A stretch of 64,000 bases of DNA from Polyodon spathula (Eukaryota > Chordata > Actinopteri > Acipenseriformes > Polyodontidae). The notes beneath the pieces are model-generated. The model did no database searches. It was not told where the DNA came from and saw only the letters and a list, made by a program, of their open reading frames with translations. Position 1 is the stretch's first letter. Every line of letters begins with the position of its first letter. Location: contig NC_054536.1 in the NCBI RefSeq assembly GCF_017654505.1, positions 93,425,859-93,489,858 of the forward strand, read 5' to 3'. Positions 1 to 13,356 of the stretch are shown piece by piece. Both the position numbers and the translations under genes were made by a program.

Positions 1-2120
1 CCTAGTATACCTTATAGGAATGCATTCAATATAAGTGAGATATAAATTCAAATATATGCTTACCTTCCAGAGTATGGAAGTGTAGTGTCGGATATATTGA
101 AAAATAAGAACTGTCTTCAAAAGGCAAAGACTTCTAACTTTGGACCAAACAGCAATCAGTTTTTCAGAGACCCTCAGAGTATGGACCACATCAGCTTGCA
201 AGATCAAGATCAATGGTATCGAATGGGGTCTTGCTCTGGGCTTAAAGGGTTTTCCCTCCATTAACTACATCAAGAGTCCCAATTAAATCTGATCATCAAT
301 CTGCCTTGGCAGTTCTTATCTTTGAATTAATGATATATTCTAGAAAGATTCGGTCAACTCTTTTTAAAACTAATTAGAGCTAAATAAAAACATTCAAAAT
401 TAAATGGATAAAACTTCTTTCCAAAATATTGGAATGTGATCTCATAGTTCTCATTTTCAACCCCTCCTTCCTCTAAAAAGTCAGGTGAAACAAAGTTCCC
501 AGGGTCCTTGCTACAATACAATATTTTTTGTTTAGTTGGAGACAGAAACTGAACGAATTCTTAAATTGATCAAATTAAATGAACACTATCTCTAATGTGT
601 CTTAACAGTTTATCTACAACATTGTCAATGTCAAGCTTCTGTTATAATAAACGTTTTAATATGTTCTTTCAACAGCTTAACTTTAAATGACTTCATAACA
701 TGTATTTCCAATTCAGATACTTAAATAATTTTAGTTTACTCCATTGATCTGTTATGAAGTCATTTAAGTTTTCAATGGAAGGTCTAGTTACTTTCATCTA
801 TTGTTAACATGTTAGAATATTTTATAGTGACTGAACTAAATCTGACCTCTTTCATTGTTCATACAAAATCCAATTGAAGCAGGTTTAAGACATCCTTGTC
901 TTTTGTCAATTTTTGGTGTTGATTAATATGAAACACTACCGTAAGCATTTTCTAATAAAAGACCAATTTTAACTTAACGCAGTAAACCTGTCCTACGCTT
1001 TTATTCCCATTTCTTCTTGCCAGATTCCTGCCAGGTTCTGTTATATATAGAAGATGTTTATTTTAATATAAACTCCTATCTTCTGTTATCCGAAAGGTAT
1101 TTCATTCGTTATTTAACAAGATCACACATTATAGTGAGGATCTTGGCTTTTAAATCGCTGACCATCAAAAAAAAAAAAACTGTATATTGGCCAAAACCAA
1201 TGAGTTTTCTCCAACACTGCTTTTTCTACAGGTAGGTAATTCAAATACTTCAATATAGCAATCTCTTTTATAAATCGTAATCAATTTCTCCATTGATATA
1301 CATAGAAGACTAAAGGTTAATTTTTAATTAGGTACCTGCTTCGCAGCAAATGAAACCTTGAATTTTAAAACTTAGGACTGCTCATACATTTACTTAATGT
1401 TATTATATTACATTTATTTAAATGCTTTTGATTTTTCTTACCTTAATCAAACCTAGTTTGATTGCTTCTGGCATATTAATTGTGTTCCATAAAGTTTGCC
1501 ATTCTGCTCTCACTGGATCAGAATGTTTTAATGCTCTGAGTCTAATTAAAAAGGATGCTTTTGTCTGATAAGGGAGGTTTGGAATTTTCAGCAGGTCGCC
1601 CTGACCTTTTGATACCAGGAGCTCTCTTTATCAGACCTTACACAGACTTATTCAAAAGGATACAAAATACAGAATCCTACAACATTACTATTAGCAATGT
1701 ATTTCATTGTATAGCATGCAATCCATATCTATTAAGTCAGCTTGTTCACAGCAAGATTCGAATTCTCCTGGCTCAGCTCGAAGTGGCTGCGAACACCACA
1801 ACAGGCCTGTGCATCCAACGTTTTACATCACAGGTGTGGGCGACCAGGGTCTTTACTTAATACCTGCAAAAGCTTAAATCTTGTTAGCTGGGCTCCCATC
1901 TTTACATTCTCATTCCCATCATCAGTGGGCAAACACATTTTAACTGAATCTGGGTCCATCAAAAAACCACACACCCTTGCAACTGAGTCCTTCCATGCAA
2001 AAGGATTTAATGACTTACAGCACAAAAGGGACGTGCCAGAACCGTCTGTAACAATCTGTAAAGGGTTGCAACAAAAAAGGCACTTGCACAAGTTGTTACA
2101 TCTTTTTAGAGTTACGATTC
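1..2120. repeat. Copy E1 of a ~2.2-kb dispersed/duplicated unit (partner at 57.5-63.2 kb)
   Basis: This stretch is collinear with 57480-63220, in the same orientation. Clear blocks are 10-235 with 57612-57815, about 900-945 with 59775-59805, 1545-1690 with 60525-60672, 1740-1870 with 62530-62690 and 1890-2040 with 63085-63215. The partner is longer only because a Tc1 and a hAT element have inserted into it. On the minus strand at about 1740-2060 both copies keep protein-level similarity (motifs around CDVKRW, LRAEP, WKDSV and PTDDG), so the unit probably once contained coding sequence. It is broken by stops and I do not recognise the family. It may be an old mobile element or a segmental duplication. 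Confidence 0.6.
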
Positions 2121-2189
2121 TGTGTGTGAGTTGGTAATGCAATTCTAATGAGTCCAAAGGACATGACTCAAGTTGTCTATTTTTCACCT

Positions 2190-3215
2190 GTGTTACAGAT
2201 TGGTGTTTGCATAAGGAACTTTTGTGGAATGTTTTTAAAAAATGTAAAAAGCTTGCAGATTCATTTATTCATTGTCCATGCCTGCCTTTGGACAAACCCA
2301 GAATGCACAAGAGGAGAGTGTGACTGGTATTCTTTCTAAAATGAATGATTCAAATAATGCATGCATTGCGAGCTGTGTGCCCCAATCCCTATTTAGTTTA
2401 CCTGTTCATTGTAATATGTGGCCAATCAGTTTAAAGTCAATGAAAACACAGTCGTTTTGATCGTTTAGAACTGTGCCAAAAGAAACAAAACAATATTTTC
2501 AATGTAATTAAATGTACCCTAATATTTTTCAGATAACATTTTAAATTAGCATTATTAAAAATGAAAAATAAATAAATACATTATTAATTAATCTTCTTTT
2601 TCATTTGATTTAAGTCTGGGGTTGCAGGTTACATTCTGGTATAGATTTAAAAGTAAAGAAAACAATATTTAAATACTACAAGAAGCCTTCATGGAAAACA
2701 AACCAAAAACAAATACACAAAACATGTCAGAGGTTATGCTTATTTTATTTGCATGCATTTTGGTTTCCTTTGTCTGTAAGAGAACTGGGCTTTAAAAGGT
2801 TACAATGCTGTAGCCTTTGTTGTTACCTTTTGAGATTCATGCAAGGAAGGTCATAATTTCCGACTAGTTGTATCAGATGTGTTGTTGCTATACGTGCCTC
2901 GTGACACAACCTTTATACGTGTCCAATTGCATGCTTTCTGTAAAGATGATACATTCATAAGCAATCGCCTACTGACACATACAGGCAAGACAAAACATGC
3001 AGAGAATACAAATGGGAAAGGACCATCCTTTTTTTTGACAGATTGTGGTGTATGCTCTCAATTATAATTCTGACTCCACTTATCCCACACTTGTGTAAAG
3101 TTAGAAAACACAAAGCTGTAATTTAATTAATCACTTGGTGGTAAACAGTGCAGTCAAATGTTTGCAAGTATTTGTTTTTTATTTTACCACAGTAAGGTTA
3201 AGGACAGTAGTATCT
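2190..3215. other. Intergenic DNA, nothing recognised
   Basis: AT-rich sequence with short ORFs only. I see no coding pattern, RNA gene or mobile-element terminus. Confidence 0.5.
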
Positions 3216-3785
3216 GAACATAAGAACATAAAAAATTCAAGACGAGAAAAGACCATTCGGCCACCTATGCTCACTCGTTTTGGTGCCAGCGTGGTTCCGT
3301 TAGCACTCAGGACAGGAAAAACAAAAACACCCATAACTAAATTAGTAGGGGAAATGAAACTTCTGGGAACCCATGGCTAGATGGACCACCCTTCCTCCAG
3401 GCAGCTGGCTAAAGGTCTCATTGTGGTCACAGAGAGGGTTATACAGTATTGTTCATGACAGCATCCAGTCTATTCTTGAAGAATTCAATGGTTCACCATC
3501 CTTTCTGTGAAAATGCTCCTTCTCCCCTTGCTTCTGAATATGCCCTTCTTCAGCTTTCACCCATGGCCCCTGGTTCTGTTCTCTGTGACCTGTGTAAAAA
3601 AATTCTCAGCAGTTACTCTGCTAAACCCCTTGACAATTGGAAATACCTCTATTAAGTTGCCTCTGGCTCTCCTTCTTTCTAGGCTATTCAGCTCTTTCAG
3701 TCTATCTTCATAAGACATACCCTTCAATCTTGGAATTAATCGTGTTGCTCTCCTCTGTATTCTCTCCAAGGCCTCAATGTCTGTC
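3216..3785 (-). mobile_element. 5'-truncated CR1-type LINE, 3' end
   Basis: The minus strand encodes the RT C-terminal tail, with blocks such as ERIQRRATRLIPRLKGMSYE, homologous to the longer CR1 copy at 22.1-26.4 kb. The plus-strand left border has repeated GAACATAA-like octamers, which is the short 3'-terminal repeat of CR1 elements in reverse complement. Only the last ~570 bp survive, with frameshifts and deletions. A (TA)n tract abuts its truncated 5' side. Confidence 0.8.
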
Positions 3786-3786
3786 T

Positions 3787-3789
3787 TAT

Positions 3790-3882
<93 letters not shown>
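3787..3882. repeat. (TA)n microsatellite
   Basis: About 95 bp of nearly pure TA dinucleotides between two LINE fragments. Confidence 0.95.
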
Positions 3883-3885
<3 letters not shown>

Positions 3886-4350
3886 AAATTTATTTATTGC
3901 ATTTATATAGTTCTTTTTATACAAAAGTATTGCAAAGCACTGTACAGTACATAGCAGAAAAAAGAACAAACCATAATACATTTGTCTAGCATGTCACACA
4001 TACAACTGCCACAGTCAGACCATTTAAATAACAGCGTACACATAATAATACAAAAGCAGCAACACTAAAGTTACATTAAAACCCACCAAGATAAGAAAAC
4101 CATTTTATAAAAGTGCATTTTTAGTCTCTGTAACAGTCCCTGCTTCCCTGACAAACGAAGGCAGAGCATTCCATAATTTAACTGTACAAGAAAAAACCCT
4201 ACCTCCCGTGTTGTTTTTGTTGATCCTATGAATAACCAGCAACCCTGAATCTTGTGATCTTAGAGTGCAGTTTGGAAGATACAGGGTCAGTAACTCTTGC
4301 AAATAATTAGGAGCTAATCTATTCAGGGCCTTGTAAGTTAAGAGTAAAAT
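3883..4350 (-). mobile_element. L2-like LINE 3' fragment
   Basis: The minus strand encodes a typical LINE C-terminal block (VKLWNALPSFVREAGTVTE at 4105-4302). It is followed by a 3' UTR with GTGCTTTGCAATAC and then ACTATATAAATGCAATAA, the usual 3' end of fish L2-class elements. The upstream part is missing. Confidence 0.65.
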
Positions 4351-4354
4351 CTGG

Positions 4355-4455
4355 TCAGGGGCACACTGTTCCCTTTACACAGCGCCCTCACAGGTCAGGA
4401 GGGAGATTTATCATCAAGAATCATTCTGTCTCTAGTCACGTGGACACAAAAGAGA
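4355..4455 (-). mobile_element. Short fragment of the LTR family found complete at 48486-49199
   Basis: The plus strand reads GGGAGATTTATCATCAAGAA then TCATTCT, close to the end of the LTR at 48.5-49.2 kb (GGGAGATTTACCACCAAGAA then TCATTGT). Only about 100 bp aligns by eye. Confidence 0.5.
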
Positions 4456-4459
4456 TTCC

Positions 4460-6574
4460 ACCAGGTCTACAACAAAAAGCCGTCAGGTTATAATGTCAGA
4501 ACAAAAAAATAAAATCCCCTGTATCAGTGTGAAATTTTCAGTCTGCACTAACAAACCATAGTGGCACAACAGTTTTTCTAGAGAGATGTTTTGTTTCCAC
4601 AAAGCAGTAGAGCTGAGGATAAGCTAATCAAGTAATTAAACAAGGTTTACACAATGAAATCCTATTCACCATACAATCTAGAGCACAGAGTACTCGTGTT
4701 AACTGAAGCAGTTAAAATGTAAAATAGTGCATTGCTCAAGATACAAACAAATCAAGTCTTCATTTGCCAGATGAAGAAAGAGGTTACCGGTATCACAGCC
4801 AGTTTCTTATTGTGTGGTTACACATGTGCCTGTACTTGGAAGCAAGCAAGCTGCAACAGTTTAAGCCTAACAGATATCATTACCAAGCCAGAGGCAATGC
4901 CTGCTACAGGGTCCCGTGAGAAAAGGCTGAAAAACATCATCTGGGCCAGGGTCATCGTGAGCTTCCAGACAGCGGAGTTAAACCTGATCAGCAGCTACGG
5001 CTGTGTTTAGATTAGCCTTAATACATCTGAGGGCACAGCCAAGAGGGGAAAGAAACAGTGTGGCCACAGTAATACTGATGCACCCACATCAGGAAGGTGT
5101 GCACATGGTATCTATGAATAATTGAAAGACAACATGGGTTTTAACTAAAGACTGTTGTCCAACTGAAACCATATACAAGTAAAATGAAATACAAAGAAGG
5201 TCAATGGACAATTTAAGAATTGTTGAATGGGTTAAATTGCGGAGACAAGTGTTCGAAAGAATACAGCTTTCTACTCTCTTTCCAGCTGGAACTCAGTTTT
5301 ACTATAGAAATAATGAGTTTGTGGGGCCGTTCCAGCATAGAGAAGAGAAAAGTGTTGCCTGATAAAGTGTCACTGATGGAAGTGCTGTGCTGGTTCACTT
5401 TGATGCATGCTAATTGTAAATAAGGATATGGATGGAGCTTTCATTCATCTCTCAACCCCCTGCACATCACCTGATACATATTTCCTAATCCTTAAGAAAT
5501 AATGAACTAATATGTTAGTAAATTAGTTATTAATAGTTACCAATACTAACACAAAAGTCCCAATTGCAATAAAGAGAGAGGGTTCAGAGTCAGGGTTCAT
5601 GGCTGATTTATAAAGGAGCTCATCTTTAACTAGTCTGCCTTTTTAATTCTCACTACAGTTGAGATTTTGAGTAATTTACCCTCTAATTTGAACACAGAGA
5701 GTAAAATGTATTTTCAGGGGGTAAAATGCAACATTAACTTGAAGGTAATCTAGATTAATAGTGTACAATCTTTAATGGTAATGGGGTAGGCATTAAAAAT
5801 TAGCCATTTTAACTGCAATGTTACTTTGAACTCCTGTACAACCACACGTGTGTTCTACAAGATTCTTTATCGGCTCAGTGCATTTTTTTCGAGGCATCAC
5901 ACTGACCTCTGCAAATTAATTACATTACTTATATTTTAACATTCCATTCTTAAACTCAGCAAATATGTTAAAACATAACCATGGACACCTTTATAAATTA
6001 AGTTGTCATACATCTGGCCCCCGGTTAATAAAAACTATGAGAGACATGCATAAGAGAATAAAAAGAGTACTCAGCTCAGCACTGCTTTGGTTAAATAAGC
6101 AAGTTGCTTGTAATTACAGGAAGATATCCTGCTATTAATGTGGGGAGACCTCTGCCCTTAAGAGAGTGATACTGTGCATTAATCATTAAACCGGTGTTTG
6201 TGGTTAAAGTATGAGATGAGTGTGATCTCTATAGAATCAAATGGGGAGATGTTCTAGAGGTTTCAGTGATAAGTAATACAATTGCATGGAAGTTAGAAAT
6301 GTAACCTTTTGAAATGTAACCTCAGCATCACACCAATTAAACACTTGGCCCAAGTAAATAGACACTTATCAGAAGCAAATAAGATGGGGGAACAAGTAAA
6401 GGTTAGTACACCCAATCTAAATGATAAGGCAGCCTCTGTTTCTCTTTGTCTTAGTTAAAGTTAAGAATTTGCAGTCAGAACCACAGGGTCCTTTTGTAAC
6501 GTTCTTCTACCACCAAATTTAAGATTGACTTTGCTTTTTTATTTTCCCTATATTCACTGTGCCTGTTTAATCTC
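4460..6574. other. Intergenic DNA, nothing recognised
   Basis: No coding pattern or repeat structure seen. The short ORFs here show no family motifs. Confidence 0.5.
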
Positions 6575-6577
6575 TAA

Positions 6578-7566
6578 AGGCCTGGTCATACGGTCGACAT
6601 TCGTCGACGGCAACAAGGGGACAGCAGATGTTGCCGGCTTGTCGTTTTGTGTGATCACACCGGGTAACACCCCATTGATACCCCGGCAACACACCGCTGA
6701 TACCCCAGCAGCACACCACTGACATCCCGGCGACACACCACTGACACCCCAGCAACACATCGCTGACACCCTGGCAACACACCGGTGACACCCCGGCGAC
6801 ACACCACTGACACCCCAGCAACACATCGCTGGCACCCTGGCAACACACCGGTGACACCCAGGCGACACACCGCTGACACCCCAGCAACACACCACTGATA
6901 CCCCAGTGACACACCACTGACACCCTGGCGACACAACACTGACACCCCAGCAACACACCGCTGATACCCCAGCAACACATCGCTGACACCCTGGCAACAC
7001 ACCGGTGACACCCAGGCGACACACCGCTGACACCCCGGCAACACCCCGGCGACACACCGGTGACACCCCGGCAACACGCCGGCAACATGAGGGCAACATT
7101 TTCAATAGCAACCAAATTTGATAGTTGTGTCACATGATGATAAGGCTAGACCATAATATCAGACAGACAGCATATATGATGCATTCTGATTCCTGCATTT
7201 CATCCAATTAATTATAGTCTATAGATCGGCAATACAGTGTGTATGTGGATCAGCGAATGTTAATTTCCATGATTACAATAACATATTTAAGCTACGAATA
7301 AATGTATCTTTTAATAATAATATGCCATGTGTAGCGTATGTTTAAAATATGTTTGTCGTTTGTAGTCTTCCTTCGCAGCATGTTTACATCTTGTGATAAA
7401 AGCATGCATTATGATTGGGCTGCATTATTTTGTTGCTTGTGGGTTGCCAGCTTGTCGACTGCAGGCTTGTCTCTCGTGTGACCTCTGCAAACTGCAAGGC
7501 AACACGCAGGCAGCAAATGTGTTCCTCTTGTTGCCGTTGACAAAAGTTGCCCGTGTGACCAGGCCT
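6578..7566. mobile_element. Harbinger-type MITE with TAA target duplication
   Basis: The ends are inverted copies: the left starts AGGCCTGGTCATACGG, and the reverse complement of the right end starts AGGCCTGGTCACACGG. Similarity continues for more than 60 bp, including GTCGACGGCAACAAG against GTCAACGGCAACAAG. Flanking TAA trinucleotides at 6575-6577 and 7567-7569 form a 3-bp target duplication, as expected for the PIF/Harbinger superfamily. There is no transposase, so the element is non-autonomous. Its interior holds a 22-bp tandem array next to the left inverted repeat. Confidence 0.8.
6665..7085. repeat. 22-bp minisatellite inside the MITE, ~19 copies
   Basis: The unit is roughly GACACCCCAGCAACACACCG plus CT, with single-base variants (GGCGACAC, CACTGATA). 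Because 22 is not a multiple of three, all three minus-strand frames stay open and give long Cys/Val/Gly-rich ORFs, which are artefacts. Confidence 0.9.
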
Positions 7567-7569
7567 TAA

Positions 7570-8034
7570 CAGAACTACCCAATATAAAACAGTTTAACTC
7601 ACTGTTTATTGTATGGCACTTCAATAATGTCTGTGGATAGAACAGGGTTTACAGTATTTCAAATGCTGTGATGATTGATCCTACAGGGTATTACTCTAAA
7701 CGTATTCTTATTTTCTGAACAAACCCACACTTAGCCTTTCTATTTCTCTTTACTATTGTTCCTCATAAAGGTTGCTTTGCCATGTATTGCTAAGAAAAGA
7801 GGTTTAAAAACAAATTGTTTATGTGGTTCTGAATGAACACTGTAGTACTACTGGTATATAAATTATAAAAATTAGGAATTTAAGAGCATCTACAAATACA
7901 CCCTACCTTTATTAAAAACAAACAAGCATACATACATAAATCAATTTGAACCCTATTTATAAAAGCAGCTAATACAATACATATACAACATTTTACAATC
8001 AACAACATTACTACCCATTATGGTAGTGTAATAA

Positions 8035-8101
<67 letters not shown>

Positions 8102-9700
8102 GTCCAAAAAGACATTAGAAAACTAAGGTTGATGTCATTATACATGTTGACTACTAGATGTTTGCTTCTGTTCTATTTCCTGTGGCTAGCGTGAAAGAAG
8201 TGAATGTAAACAGGTGAGTGAGTTCAGGCTCTAGTATGCTGACACACGATAACCCACTGTAATCCTCCCTTAATATTGGTCACTTGCATAGTACCTGAAG
8301 ATGAACGCACCATTCCATGCCTACTGTAGTATCTTGGATATAGCTTAGATTTGCGTATGGTTCAGCTCTATACTAGGCTATTCAAGAACTAGAAAGTGTA
8401 CAGCTACAGCCAAAAATTTACAACCACCTAGAATTTTAGAATTGAGACATCTTTTTTTTTTTTTTTTTTAACGATATAAAACAGTTCAAAGCAGTATGTA
8501 ATTCGATATGTTAATGTAACATTATGCAACAGGTTTCATTCAAGTTTAGGAAACAAAATGTGTTCATTCTATAGGAAGATGCAAAACCTTTGCCCATAGC
8601 TGTAGGAAGAAGTGTTAAACATAGCATATTCTGTAACAAGAACAATATATTCTGTACAGGACACTATTGATTAATTAGCAATTAATTAGGGTCTGTTTCA
8701 TGTGGTTAGTGTGATAGTACCCTTATAAATGTTTCCCATAGTAAAAAGCATAACAGAGTGTAACACAGCAGCGAAAGCAAGGTAAAGCACAGGGAAGCGT
8801 GTTGAAGAATTGCTAGGCCTGGTCAAGCACATTAATAAACACACCAAACCTGGGGAAACTATGGTAAGTGCATAGCATAACCATGGGAAAAGCATGGGAA
8901 AACTGATGAGGCCAGAGAATGTAAAGAAAGAAGTGAGACTTAAAGCTGCTGTCCAGTTCCACTGACAAACAGGAATCCACTGTAATCCTTCTTTTATGTT
9001 GTGTTGTGTAGTTTAATGTGTCAGGGCTGCGCCACGTGATTTAACAACAAGTGCCAACACTTCCATGCAAGAACTAGCGGATTATATTCCTAAAGAGGGT
9101 TAAGCACAGGTGAAGGTCACTGTGATGTTTCATTTTATTCTACATGTAAAGTCACCTGCTTATATCTTTATGATTATATGGTTAAATAAGGTTCATATAA
9201 TACCATATGATTCTTAAAGCTTTCTCTGGAGCCTATTTTGTTGAGGTTTTACAAAGTTATAAACTGAACAAGAGGGTTGAATAAAGACTGAAATCAGAGC
9301 TGCCTATATGTAGGAGATATTTCATAGTAAAAAGGAAATATAATATTTTACATAAACCTAGAAACAACAACATTGTTAAAAGTGTTCACAAATCATTTAT
9401 TTTAACCTATACACCTTGTGACTTTAATTTAAAGTTAACTAACTTGTTATTCTATATTACCTGTAGACCATGGTGAATACAATGGAATACTGAAACCACA
9501 TTTACTTTATTTATGAGGGCTATTTTAATGATTAAAAAATGTGCAGTTCTAAAAACAGCTGCCCCAACTTATAAATGTTTATTGTATTCATGATTCCAAC
9601 TAATCTGTACTAATAAAAAGTTAAAGTGTGTCACATTTATTTCTGATTCCCCCCCCCCATTGAGTTAGAGAAAAAGTAAAAACAATGTTAGAAAGGGCAA
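7570..9700. other. Intergenic DNA with (AAT)n and a GTAAAGC-family relic
   Basis: Contains an (AAT)n microsatellite at about 8031-8098, a T-run at 8453-8470, and at about 8745-8900 degenerate units such as AGGTAAAGCACAGGGAAGCG, related to the large array at 43.8-45.0 kb. No gene seen. Confidence 0.6.
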
Positions 9701-9705
9701 GTCTA

Positions 9706-10216
9706 CAGAGTGGATTGTGTATTTTTCTCTGCTTGGCTGGGGAGGACTAGCTGTTCTGCAGAGTGGATGTGTTTTTATTTTTCTCTGCTTGGCTGGGGAG
9801 GACTAGCTGTTCTGCAGAGTGGATGTTTATTTTTCTCTGCTTGGCTGGGGAGGACTAGCTGTTCTGCAGAGTGGATGTGTTTTTATTTTTCTCTGCTTGG
9901 CTGGGGAGGACTAGCTGTTCTGCAGAGTGGATGTGTTTTTATTTTTCTCTGCTTGGCTGGGGAGGACTAGCTGTTCTGCAGAGTGGATGTGTTTTTATTT
10001 TTCTCTGCTTGGCTGGGGAGGACTAGCTGTTCTGCAGAGTGGATGTGTTTTTATTTTTCTCTGCTTGGCTGGGGAGGACTAGCTGTTCTGCAGAGTGGAT
10101 GTTTATTTTTCTCTGCTTGGCTGGGGAGGACTAGCTGTTCTGCAGAGTGGATGTTTATTTTTCTCTGCTTGGCTGGGGAGGACTAGCTGTTCTGCAGAGT
10201 GGATGTGTTTTTGTTG
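9706..10216. repeat. 56-bp minisatellite (with 52-bp variants), ~9 copies
   Basis: The unit contains GGATGTGTTTTTATTTTTCT, then CTGCTTGGCTGGGGAGGACT and AGCTGTTCTGCAGAGT. Some units lack four bases of the T-rich part. Copies are almost identical, suggesting recent expansion. The last unit, near 10200, has diverged. Open frames across it are a by-product of the repeat. Confidence 0.92.
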
Positions 10217-10219
10217 TCC

Positions 10220-11970
10220 GCTTGGCTGGTGAGGACAAGCTGTTCTTTCCACTCCAATTGCCCTTTTGAGTTTAATCAGTTGCTTAAAACTTTTTGCTTT
10301 GTTTTGTTCATGAACTTTGGTATAAAAAGCAGTTTTACTACATGTCTATAAATTGTGCAGACATGGTGTGCACATGTGGGTAAATAAAACCAGGCTGCTT
10401 CACTTGAAGTTACTGTGTAACTTACAGCTGAATATTGCTGCTTATAATAACATTTTAGTGCTTGCACTGTACAACAGTGGGTTTAGAACTGACCTACACC
10501 CCTCCCCCTCAAAGAAATGACACAAAGGATTCTTTCAGTGAAGCCCCAGGCTTAGGGGTTACAAGAAGACATACAGACAACAGTACTGGTTTGTTGGGTG
10601 TTTACAAAATGATATTAATACTTTATTGTCACAGTAAGACACTGAATGGCAGGTGAACACATCCAGATCAAATGAGACAATAGCCACCACCACCCGCTGG
10701 AGAAAAGAGAACATAGTCCGTTTACACGAATGAACAAGACAATTAAAAGTGTGTTTCGAATCTAACTTATGGCTTAGATACAACCATAATATAATTGAAA
10801 AATAAAGCTTAAGCCCTTGACGTAATTTGTACCTTTGTACCATTGCTACTCCTGTAGAGTTCTACACACACAGTGGTGCTAGTCTGACCAACAAAGTGAA
10901 GATGAATACAACTATTTATTAGATTCATGTTATAGTATCTAAAGCAAATTTTGACATTTCATCATATAAAAGGTTGGGTCCAATGATTAACGAATCTCCA
11001 AACTAGAGTAAAAGACTGAAAAAAAATTATTACAACACAATTTAATAAAGCATGCACACATAGGATTCTTGGAAATGGACTGAATTTCCACCAAAAGTGA
11101 AAACTATCACATGGCATCGACTTCTAAAATCCAGCAAACAACAAAAAAAAAAATACCGTTTCAGATAGTAGAACTCGTGTCTGTTAAGTTGCATCAAAAA
11201 GACAGTAAATAACAGTAAATAACTGTCTTTTTTGGGGAAAGAAATTACCTGCTAAACAAACAGGTATGGAACACAAAATAACTGGTGGGACCTGCTGATG
11301 GTAAAGTGCTTGTTCAGCTGATGCTGTTGGTTAAACCGACATGACCTTGCTAACCTTTGTAACATGCACTCCACATCTGAACAGCAGTGATCTGTGCAAA
11401 CATCGTTCAGTTACTCTTATCGTTTACTTACCTTGACATATGAAATCCCTTCATTATTTTGTAAGCGTGGAATCATTTTTGCCTAGCTTAGAACTAGGGT
11501 TATGTTTCTAGGTGACATGACTGTAAAAAAAAAGACTCTTTCATAAAAAGTCTTTATCCAGGCAGGTTAAAACATGTATCATTATTGCTCAATTAAGCAT
11601 ACAGTTAACAACATTACTATGTTTTTACTTGTTTACGTGACTCTATTATAGGAGCCTCATCCTGAAGGACATGCAATGGCAAATACAAATGAATTGGGGA
11701 GGAAACATTTAAAGTTTAAAACATTTAAAGTGAAATAAACTAGCAAGAAATACAAGTGTTCTTGGAAGGAGTGAACTGAAGCACTGAACTGTTGTCATAA
11801 TTGCTGTTTGGTAGTTTTATACAGCTGGGATGATTTGTTTGAGAATAGAGGCCTTGCTGTTATTTTATCACGCAAATAAGTGATTTTTAAATCTTCTAGA
11901 GAGATAAAATTTTTGCAAATGCATTCGTAAGACTTTGTCTCACTATATTATATATATAATATATTATATA

Positions 11971-12011
<41 letters not shown>

Positions 12012-13008
12012 CCTGTATACAGGACATTGTCCTTGTCTGCACTAGAACTGACTGAGACAGAAAAAAAAACAAAAAAAAACAAATGGCATTACGTAAGAAA
12101 ATATGTATATAAACTAGAAAAAAAAAAGTTGGTTTTGATGCAAATGTTCCCAAGACAATAATTTGATTCTCTGCCCATCTTATTTATTACTGCATATTAC
12201 TTTACAATGACAAGCTGGTTTCTCATTAGCACAAACACTTTAAAGCATCTCAGTTCTCACCAAGATTACTTTTCTGTAACTAATTAAAAAAACAAATAAA
12301 GGTACTTTTTTCTTGTCTCATTTTTTTCTGGCATTTTTATTTATTTGAGTTGAAAAAAAAGGTAGAATTAATAATTAATACTTGTTCCAAAGTATGCTAT
12401 TATGAGCACATTAAACATTAAAAAACTAAACTGAACATTTTTGATAAGCTGTTATGCTACCGTCCTTGTAATAAACCTGGCGTGAAGGTTTGTAGGTTTG
12501 AAATTTCACAAGAGAGACTGTTGCAGACATTCTTGAACAGCTGTAGATAAACTTCATATTAATGATTGTGTGTCATGGCTGAAAATGACCAGTGTTTGTT
12601 TAAGAGAGAAGAACCTGTACAGGCTAATGATTTACATTACGTTTAACTTGGTTTAGAGTGAACAAGGTGTGTTGGTAAGAAAATCTAAATTTCCTCCTTT
12701 CTTGTTCTGGTGCCCTCTTCTGGTAAAGAAAAGTAAATACAGCATAAATTACATTTGTTCATTTTGGGGTAAAATAAGAAATACTTGCAGCCTTTTTGGG
12801 GTTTCTTACTCTTCCTGGCAGTAGACGTTATACTGCTAATAGAAAACGCAAGACGCAAGAGAAATACTTATTACTGACTTTAGGTTTAGAGAGAGTGAAA
12901 TGCGTGTTATATTAAGAATGTGTTTTGTGCAGCTATTGTCAGCAGTGGAAGCAGCTCCTTAGTGCCAGTAAAGATCCTATTGGTAGTGACATCTGCCAAA
13001 AACAAAAC

Positions 13009-13049
<41 letters not shown>

Positions 13050-13136
13050 CCTTTTAAAATGGATCAAATGGCTAGTTTACCGAGATTAAAGAAGAAATTT
13101 GACACTACTCGAACTGTGATCAAATCTATAATATAT

Positions 13137-13189
<53 letters not shown>

Positions 13190-13299
13190 TATTTAATAAG
13201 CATATCTGTCATAGGGTATCCCAAGACGTCAGTCCATAGAGTTGCCGCCTTTTCCACAGACCAAACCATATAAATATTTCTGAAAAAAATCAGTTATAC

Positions 13300-13356
<57 letters not shown>

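Noticed and set aside
6554..7133. Three overlapping Cys/Val/Gly-rich ORFs of 140-188 codons on the minus strand
   Set aside because: They are the three frames of a 22-bp tandem repeat, with no start context or family motif.
9710..10186. Two ORFs with repeated SAWLGRTSCSAEW
   Set aside because: Translation of the 56-bp minisatellite; no conserved domain.
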